Below the pieces are notes generated by a model that was not told the origin of the DNA, searched no databases, and saw nothing but the letters and a program-made list of their open reading frames with translations. From contig JH590863.1 of assembly GCA_000242235.1 (NCBI GenBank), forward strand, positions 1-64,000: a stretch of 64,000 bases of DNA, read 5' to 3'. The first letter of the stretch is position 1. Each line of letters begins with the position of its first letter. This document shows positions 58,698-64,000 of the stretch, piece after piece. The translations under genes were made by a program, and so were the position numbers. This DNA comes from Stomatobaculum longum. GTDB taxonomy: Bacteria; Bacillota; Clostridia; Lachnospirales; Lachnospiraceae.

Positions 58698-60233
58698 TCA
58701 GTGCTCTTTCGCATTTCCTTCTTGCTCCTGCTCCTTTAGGTAGTCCGAGGCATCCCGGAAGAAGGAGGCGAGGATCAGTATCATGATAAAGCCGATCGGG
58801 AAAGCCGCGATGATTGAGACAGTCTGCAGGTTCGCCATGGAGCTCTCCGAGAAGAGAAGCGCAATGGGCAGCAGAATTAAGAGGATGGACCAGAAGAGCT
58901 TGAGTCTCCGGTCGGGCTCCTCGTCGCTCGACATCTCGCGGTAGGAGTAGGCGCTCGCGACCACGGCAATCGAGTCAAAGGAGGTCGCGTAGAAGGCAAT
59001 CATGGCGAGCACGAGGAGAATCAGTACGAAGCGGTAGCCCGGCAGAGTGCGGAGTATCGTGAGTATGGTCTCATAGAGATTGCCGCTCTCTGCATACATG
59101 CCGAGCAGGTCGATTTTTCCGAACATCTGCAGACCGAGGCCGTAGTTGCCGAGCACAATGAAGGAGACCCAGGTGCCGAGGAGCCCCGCCGCATAGCCCC
59201 CGAGTATCACCTCGCGTATGGTTCTGCCGCGGCTGATGCTGCCGATGAAGAACGGCGTCGCGACACACCAGACCATCCAGTAGGCCCAGTAGAAGATGGT
59301 TGTGTTCTGGGCAAAGCCGGTCTTTCGAAGCGGGTCCGTGTAGGTGCAGAGCGAGATAAAGTTCTGTGCGACATTGCCGATCGAGGAGAGACCGGTCTCC
59401 AGAATGTAGCGCGGCATGCCGCCGAGGAAAAGCACATAAAGGAGAAGTGCAAAGAAAAGCCAGGTGCAGGAGGCTGCCATGATCGAGATGCCGTGGATGC
59501 CGAAGTAGGCGCAGACGGTGTAGACCACGCAGATGAAGAGCAGAATCGCGATGGTCAGCGCCGTGCTGTCCTTGACCGAGAAAATTGCGGAGATTGCGCC
59601 GGAGAGCAAGGGCGCGGAGACCGCAAAGGTGGTCGCGGTACCGGCAATCAGCGCGAAGACTGCAATCAGGTCAATGAGCCGCCCCGGGATGCCGTCGGTG
59701 TGCTGCTTTAAGAGCGCACGGCAGGCCTCCGAGTATTTCTGCTTGTTGCGCTTCCGAACATGAATCATGAAGGCAAAGGCGACCGAGAGCGCGAGGTAAA
59801 AGCCCCACGGAACGGGTCCCCAGTGGAATAAGGAGAAGCTGCCGGCCCAGTCCTGTGGGTCGCCGAGCGAGCGCACATGCACATCGGTCGCGTAGGTCAT
59901 CCACTCGCAGAGCGAGTAGAAGAGAATATCCGCCGCGAGTCCCGCCGTGAACATCATGCTGCCCCACTGGAAGAAGGAGTACTGCGGGCGGTCGCCGCCG
60001 AGGCGGATAGGGCCGAAGCGGGAAAAGGCGAGGTAGAGGGTCAGCAGAAAGATGCCGAGCCCGATAAGCAGATAGTACCAGCCGAACTCCTCGCCGAGAA
60101 AGCTTCTAATGGCATTCAGGGCGGCGCCGGAAGCCTCCGGTGCGGTGAAAAAGGTCAGGCAGAGTGCCAGAATCAGCAGAAAGGGCAGTAGCGTAATCAT
60201 CCAGTCGATGCGCTGTGAGAGCTTCTTGTTCAT
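58698..60233 (-). CDS. BCCT family betaine/carnitine/choline-type transporter
   Basis: 511 residues with about 12 helices. 'FFQWGSMMFTAGLAADILFYSLCEW' and 'FHWGPVPWGFYLALSVAFAF' are BCCT motifs, and 'IFYWAYWMVWCVATPFFIGSISRGRTIREVI' is the Trp-rich substrate-binding helix 8 region. These carriers take up quaternary ammonium compounds such as glycine betaine. Substrate undetermined. The start at 60233 is the first Met of the family-like region; the frame runs on upstream but past the promoter. It is monocistronic, divergent from the lipoprotein gene. Confidence 0.94.
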   Translation of the reverse strand: MNKKLSQRIDWMITLLPFLLILALCLTFFTAPEASGAALNAIRSFLGEEFGWYYLLIGLGIFLLTLYLAFSRFGPIRLGGDRPQYSFFQWGSMMFTAGLAADILFYSLCEWMTYATDVHVRSLGDPQDWAGSFSLFHWGPVPWGFYLALSVAFAFMIHVRKRNKQKYSEACRALLKQHTDGIPGRLIDLIAVFALIAGTATTFAVSAPLLSGAISAIFSVKDSTALTIAILLFICVVYTVCAYFGIHGISIMAASCTWLFFALLLYVLFLGGMPRYILETGLSSIGNVAQNFISLCTYTDPLRKTGFAQNTTIFYWAYWMVWCVATPFFIGSISRGRTIREVILGGYAAGLLGTWVSFIVLGNYGLGLQMFGKIDLLGMYAESGNLYETILTILRTLPGYRFVLILLVLAMIAFYATSFDSIAVVASAYSYREMSSDEEPDRRLKLFWSILLILLPIALLFSESSMANLQTVSIIAAFPIGFIMILILASFFRDASDYLKEQEQEGNAKEH

Positions 60234-60262
60234 TTTCGTCTTTAACACCTCCGATATTGAAC

Positions 60263-60291
60263 AATTTACCACCCTGCGCCAGGTTTGACAA
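60263..60291 (-). promoter_or_regulatory. Promoter for the BCCT gene
   Basis: On the minus strand: TTGTCA (60291-60286), 17-bp spacer, TAAATT (60268-60263), 30 bp before the start codon. Confidence 0.6.
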
Positions 60292-60332
60292 GAGAGAAAC
60301 TTTAAGCTTTTCTGACAAAGTAGGGAAAATGC

Positions 60333-60361
60333 TGTTAAAATAGTATGGCATTTACTATAAT
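60333..60361 (+). promoter_or_regulatory. Promoter for the lipoprotein-MBL-maf operon
   Basis: Weak TGTTAA (60333-60338), 17-bp spacer, consensus TATAAT (60356-60361), 32 bp before the start codon. Confidence 0.55.
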
Positions 60362-60392
60362 GCGGAATTAAGTGAGCAGAGGTGAATGGACG

Positions 60393-61046
60393 ATGAAAAA
60401 AACGAAACGGATTTGGGCTTGTACAACGGGATTGGCGCTTCTCGGCGCGACAGTGTTTCTCGGCGGTTGCGGACCGAAGCGCGGACAGCTCGCGGCTTCG
60501 GCGGCGGCTTCGGCGGCTGCGGAGCAGGGCAAGGGGCAGGATGCCGTGATGCACGACGACATCAAATTGAATTTTGACGAGGCACAGAGCTCCTGCGAGG
60601 ATCTCCTCAAAGACAACGTGAGCGACTATCCGCTCTCGAAGTACATCGACACCGTCGTGGACGAGAACAACAAGACGGTCATGCTGATCTGGCCGCTCGA
60701 CAATGCAGCGACCGAGGAGGACGGCGTTCGCTACGCAAACGAGCTGATTCGCGCGTTCAACGATGCCTGCGCGGAGCAGGATTTCTCGATTGCGGCGAGC
60801 TCGGAGGAGAGCTACGGCGGTCTCTATCAGAAGTACGCCGTCAACATTCAGGTGTTCCGCGAGACGGATATTTTAAAGCCGGACAAGTATCTGGTCAGCA
60901 TGACCATTCCGGCGGGCAGCAATCAGGCCGTAGTGCCGTTCTCTCAGTATGACGGTGTCAACGAAGTCATTCTGACGGACGGCAGTGTCAAGGTGCCGGG
61001 CGGCAAGTACACAGGCGACCGGACGGGCCTGTACAGCGGAGAGTAA
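60393..61046 (+). CDS. Secreted lipoprotein of unknown function
   Basis: 217 residues. The signal peptide ends at the lipobox FLGGC (Cys near 26), after which an Ala-rich stretch leads to a compact acidic domain ('DDIKLNFDEAQSSCEDLL'). No known family. It is followed 19 bp later by a secreted metallo-beta-lactamase-fold gene and is probably co-transcribed with it. The start at 60393 follows AGAGGTGA. Confidence 0.8.
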   Translation: MKKTKRIWACTTGLALLGATVFLGGCGPKRGQLAASAAASAAAEQGKGQDAVMHDDIKLNFDEAQSSCEDLLKDNVSDYPLSKYIDTVVDENNKTVMLIWPLDNAATEEDGVRYANELIRAFNDACAEQDFSIAASSEESYGGLYQKYAVNIQVFRETDILKPDKYLVSMTIPAGSNQAVVPFSQYDGVNEVILTDGSVKVPGGKYTGDRTGLYSGE

Positions 61047-61065
61047 AGCTAGGAGGCAGGACAGC

Positions 61066-62169
61066 ATGAGAAAATTAATTCGCCGCACAGCGGCTTTGAC
61101 TTTGGCACTGGTAACCCTCGCGGCGGGCAGCGTGCGCGCCGATGTGGTACAGCGCGGCGCTTCGGCGGCGACCACGGCCGCCGCGACGGAGAGCGGCACT
61201 TCCGGCGGTGCGGTGGTCGATCAGAATTCGGTCGGCACTGCAGAGACAGCGGCGAACCAGAGCAGCACGGCGGCAGTGCAGGCGACCACGGCGGCGGCAT
61301 CCCACGGTTCGGGTGTGAACAGCGGCGCGGCCAAGGTGGTCACGAGCACGCTCTTCGGCGGCGATGAGCTCATGCTGGTCGCGCCGCGTTCGGCAAGCCA
61401 GATGATGAGCTTTGTCGTCACGACGAAGGCCGGCAAAGTCCTGGTCTTTGACGGCGGCACCGAGCACGACACCGAACACCTGAAGGAAGTGCTCCGTGCG
61501 AAGGGCGGTCATGTGACGGCGTGGTTCATCACCCACCCGCACTCGGACCATGTGGGCGCACTGACCAAGATTCTGCAGGATCCGAATTCCGGAATCAAAA
61601 TCGATGCGGTCTACTACAACTTCCAGCCGCAGGAGTGGTACAACACGAATGAGGCGTACCGCGCGGACATGGTCGCACAGTGCCGCAGCGCGATCGAGAC
61701 GCTGCCGGAGAGCGCACGTCACACCGTGCACAAGGGTGACAACATTCCGATCGATGACATCACGGTCCATGTGATGAACGATCCCTACCTCTCGAGCGTG
61801 AACTCGATTAACAACTCTTCGGTCGCCTATCGTCTCGATGTGAGCGGCCGGAAGATTCTGTTCCTCGGCGATATGGGCGTTCAGGCGGGCAATCAGCTCG
61901 TCGCGGACTATGCGAACAACCCCGGCGCGCTGCGCGCGGACATCGTGCAGATGGCGCACCACGGCCAGCAGGGCGTGGGACGCAATGTCTATGAAATGGT
62001 AAAGCCGGAGATTTGCCTCTGGCCGACACCGCTCTGGCTCTGGGAAAATAATAACGGCGGCGGCTTAAACAGCGGTAACTGGCGCACGCTTGAAGTGAGA
62101 GGCTGGATGCGCCAGCTCGGCGTGAAGACCCATGTGGTCGCGAAAGACGGCGACCAGGTGCTTCGCTGA
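61066..62169 (+). CDS. Secreted metallo-beta-lactamase-fold hydrolase (ComEC-C-terminal-like)
   Basis: 367 residues. A signal peptide (about 1-23, ending SVRA) is followed by an Ala/Thr/Ser-rich linker to about 90. The MBL domain has 'WFITHPHSDHVGAL' near 153-165 (H-x-H-x-D-H), 'ILFLGDMGVQ' (metal Asp) and 'VQMAHHGQQGVG' (final His). Such external MBL proteins often act on nucleic acids or phosphodiesters; the substrate is unknown. The start follows AGGAGG. It overlaps maf by one base (TGATG). Confidence 0.9.
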   Translation: MRKLIRRTAALTLALVTLAAGSVRADVVQRGASAATTAAATESGTSGGAVVDQNSVGTAETAANQSSTAAVQATTAAASHGSGVNSGAAKVVTSTLFGGDELMLVAPRSASQMMSFVVTTKAGKVLVFDGGTEHDTEHLKEVLRAKGGHVTAWFITHPHSDHVGALTKILQDPNSGIKIDAVYYNFQPQEWYNTNEAYRADMVAQCRSAIETLPESARHTVHKGDNIPIDDITVHVMNDPYLSSVNSINNSSVAYRLDVSGRKILFLGDMGVQAGNQLVADYANNPGALRADIVQMAHHGQQGVGRNVYEMVKPEICLWPTPLWLWENNNGGGLNSGNWRTLEVRGWMRQLGVKTHVVAKDGDQVLR

Positions 62170-62771
62170 TGCGCCTCGGTGAGAGACGCATCGTGCTCGC
62201 CTCCGCTTCGCCGCGCCGCCTGGACCTGCTCCGTCAGCTCGGACTTTGCCCGGGCGTGCAGCCGAGCGAAGTCGATGAGAGCTCTTCGGAACGGGATCCC
62301 GCGCGCTTTGTGCAGGAACTCGCGCGCCGGAAGGCGGGCTGTGTCGCCGCGACGGAGGCGGCCGGAACGCTGGTCATCGGCGCGGACACTGTCGTGGTGC
62401 GGGACGGCGCAATCCTCGGGAAGCCGAAGGACCGCGCTGCGGCGGCGGAGATGCTTCGCAGTCTGCAGGGCAGAGCGCATGAGGTCTACACCGGTGTCGC
62501 GCTGCTCCTCGCCGGAGAAACCAAGGAGCGGGTCTTTGCGGCGGAGACGCAGGTTTTTGTCGCGCCGATGACGGAGGACGAAATTCAGGCCTATGTCGAC
62601 AGCGGTGAACCCTTGGATAAGGCGGGGGCCTACGGCATTCAGGGGCGCTTTGCCTGCTATATCGAGAAAATCGAGGGTGAGTACAGCAATGTGGTCGGTC
62701 TCCCGCTCGGGGCGCTCCGAAAAGCCTGGAAAGCGCTGGAAGAACAGAACGAAGCGAACAGCGAATCGTAA
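62169..62771 (+). CDS. maf: Maf-family nucleoside triphosphate pyrophosphatase
   Basis: 200 residues. 'RIVLASASPRRLDLLRQLGL' near 7-26 is the Maf signature, 'VIGADTVVVRDGAILGKP' near 72 carries the catalytic Asp, and 'DKAGAYGIQGRF' is the conserved C-terminal block. Maf proteins hydrolyse dTTP, UTP and modified nucleotides and are linked to septum-formation control. The start overlaps the upstream stop by one base. Transcription stops at a hairpin soon after. Confidence 0.95.
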   Translation: MRLGERRIVLASASPRRLDLLRQLGLCPGVQPSEVDESSSERDPARFVQELARRKAGCVAATEAAGTLVIGADTVVVRDGAILGKPKDRAAAAEMLRSLQGRAHEVYTGVALLLAGETKERVFAAETQVFVAPMTEDEIQAYVDSGEPLDKAGAYGIQGRFACYIEKIEGEYSNVVGLPLGALRKAWKALEEQNEANSES

Positions 62772-62777
62772 TACCGG

Positions 62778-62817
62778 AGAGAACAGGGTTGCCTTGCGGC
62801 GCTGTTCTCTTTTTTTG
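62778..62817 (+). terminator. Terminator after maf
   Basis: AGAGAACAG (62778-62786) pairs with CTGTTCTCT (62802-62810), followed by seven Ts. Confidence 0.88.
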
Positions 62818-62869
62818 CGCCGAGATAACCCCGCGGGGGAATCCCGCTGTCCGCGCTCCTTCCCCCGCA

Positions 62870-62898
62870 TAGACAAGCGCGGGAGTTCCCGCTATAAT
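62870..62898 (+). promoter_or_regulatory. Promoter for the cyclophilin gene
   Basis: TAGACA (62870-62875), 17-bp spacer, TATAAT (62893-62898), 47 bp before the start codon. Confidence 0.65.
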
Positions 62899-62944
62899 AG
62901 GCTTATGTTTTTATGAAGATACAATCACAAGGAGGAAGCTGACA

Positions 62945-63478
62945 ATGAAACACCCAGTCGTAACAATTACCATGGAGGACGGCGGCGTCATGAAACTGGA
63001 GCTTTATCCGGAGGTCGCACCGGGTACGGTCAACAATTTCCTGAGCCTCGCAAAGAAGGGGTTTTATGACGGCCTCATTTTTCACCGTGTCATTGAGGGC
63101 TTCATGATTCAGGGCGGTTGCCCGATCGGCAACGGCGAGGGCGGCCCCGGCTATGTGATCAAAGGCGAGTTCAAGCAGAACGGCGTGCAGAATGACTTAA
63201 AGCACGAGAGAGGCGTGATTTCGATGGCACGCACCTCGATTCCGGATTCCGCGGGTAGCCAGTTCTTCATCATGCACAAGGCGGCACCGCATCTGGACGG
63301 CGGCTATGCGGCGTTCGGCAAGCTGATCGAGGGCGAGGATGTCCTGGACCGCATTGCGACGACAAAGACGAATGCGGCGGATAAGCCGTTGAAAGACCAG
63401 AAGATTAAGACCGTCACGGTCGAGACCTTCGGTGAGACCTATCCGGAGCCGGAGAAGCTGCCGGAAATCGAGTATTGA
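62945..63478 (+). CDS. Peptidyl-prolyl cis-trans isomerase, cyclophilin type
   Basis: 177 residues. 'YDGLIFHRVIEGFMIQGGCP' near 40-60 and 'SMARTSIPDSAGSQFFIMH' near 95-113 are the cyclophilin catalytic motifs (Arg, Phe, Gln), followed by 'LDGGYAAFGKLIEGEDVLDRI'. No signal peptide, so cytoplasmic. It speeds proline isomerisation during folding. The start follows AAGGAGGAAG. The next gene begins within its last codon. Confidence 0.95.
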   Translation: MKHPVVTITMEDGGVMKLELYPEVAPGTVNNFLSLAKKGFYDGLIFHRVIEGFMIQGGCPIGNGEGGPGYVIKGEFKQNGVQNDLKHERGVISMARTSIPDSAGSQFFIMHKAAPHLDGGYAAFGKLIEGEDVLDRIATTKTNAADKPLKDQKIKTVTVETFGETYPEPEKLPEIEY

Positions 63479-64000
63479 CAAAAACCTATGCGGTTTCGCT
63501 CGAGGACGGGACAGAGATAAATGTCACCGTTTCTGATGAGCCCTGGCGGGGCGATGTCAATGTGACGGACTGGGAGGCGGTGACCGAGGGCCTGCTCCTT
63601 CGGGCGGCCTGCCGGAAGTGCGGCCGTCCCGCGCCGATTGCGGAGACAGAGCGTCTCTTTCTCCGCGAGCTCTCAATGAAAGACCTCCCCGCCCTGCGGG
63701 CTTTTTCGCTCCCGGCGAAAGAGAATCGCTATCTCGGCGGCGACTGGGAGGGGCTCAAAGACGAAGCGTTTTTGCGGCGCTATATCGAGACGCAGTATGT
63801 GTTTTTCGACTACGGCCTCTGGGCGCTCTTTCGGCGCGATCGAGAGCTGCGCGAAGCGCGCTTTCTCGGGCTGATCGGATTTTCACCGGAGGAGCCGCCG
63901 GAACTGGGTTACGCCCTGCGGCCCGAAGCGAGAGGACAGGGCTATGCGGCGGAAGCGGGGCTCGCGGCCCTTCGCTATGCCGAAACAGAGCTCGGGTTTA
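63475..64000 (+). CDS. GNAT-family N-acetyltransferase (3' end outside window)
   Basis: Open for 175 codons up to the window edge. The first ~55 residues ('TYAVSLEDGTEINVTVSDEP' onwards, with CRKCGRPAP) form an unusual N-terminal extension. 'AETERLFLRELSMKDLPALR' then starts a typical RimJ/RimL GNAT fold, with 'LGYALRPEARGQGYAAEAG' as the acetyl-CoA-binding Q/R-G-x-G/A loop at the end. The start is probably TTG at 63475, overlapping the cyclophilin stop; the ribosome binding site is poor, so this is uncertain. The C-terminal part of the gene lies beyond the window. Confidence 0.82.
   Translation, partial: MTKTYAVSLEDGTEINVTVSDEPWRGDVNVTDWEAVTEGLLLRAACRKCGRPAPIAETERLFLRELSMKDLPALRAFSLPAKENRYLGGDWEGLKDEAFLRRYIETQYVFFDYGLWALFRRDRELREARFLGLIGFSPEEPPELGYALRPEARGQGYAAEAGLAALRYAETELGF

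Overview
This window looks like chromosome from a GC-rich, Gram-positive Clostridia, most likely a Lachnospiraceae-type anaerobe. That is an inference from gene content: strong AGGAGG ribosome binding sites, LL-diaminopimelate aminotransferase (DapL), long-form LeuA, LuxS, class B sortase, LicD, ECF-transporter S components, and no outer-membrane genes. GCG/GCC/CTC-rich codon use runs through nearly all genes. Most genes are on the + strand in tightly packed operons with 1-4 bp overlaps.

Layout. 1-840: 3' end of a 23S rRNA, tRNA-Asn and tRNA-Cys, with no 5S rRNA between them. 900-13750: mainly housekeeping and transport genes (DUF488, two ECF S components, a MATE pump, a PurF-like protein lacking the catalytic cysteine, Tex, a pair of small paralogous membrane proteins, a patatin-like lipase, an orphan P-type-ATPase N-terminal domain, an amino acid decarboxylase). 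Two places here carry degraded tandem copies of the preceding gene's 3' end. 13900-17200: dinB, an NYN-domain gene behind an attenuator-like leader, two degenerate type I-E-like CRISPR repeats, and a decayed second copy of dinB. 17231-22324: thioesterase, L,D-transpeptidase, LuxS, an ATP-grasp protein and sortase B.

22382-41570 is a cell-envelope polysaccharide locus: rmlA, rmlB and rmlD (no rmlC), glmM, leuA, several glycosyltransferases, a Wzx-like flippase, an apparent GacI/GacJ/GacL-like set (Und-P sugar synthase, DUF2304 helper, multi-spanning membrane protein), a Wzm/Wzt ABC exporter with a C-terminal extension on Wzt, and a 1279-residue protein. The large protein combines a methyltransferase-like domain, a kinase-like domain, a coiled coil and two glycosyltransferases. 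Its front half resembles the WbdD chain terminators that work with Wzm/Wzt exporters in Gram-negative O-antigen systems.

41703-48947: a lipoprotein and an ABC-2 exporter, peptidase T, tRNA-Ala(CGC) and DapL. 48992-57668 is a second glycan block: a sugar-phosphate isomerase, a GT2, three consecutive large GT-C-like membrane proteins, LicD and a GtrB-type GT2. 57793-64000: superoxide dismutase, a BCCT transporter, a lipoprotein with a secreted metallo-beta-lactamase-fold protein and Maf, a cyclophilin, and a GNAT gene cut by the window end.

The two envelope blocks appear to divide the work into nucleotide-sugar supply, lipid-linked or nucleotide-sugar glycosyl transfer, export by ABC transporter or flippase, and external decoration by GT-C proteins and LicD. 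All functions are read from sequence motifs without database searches.
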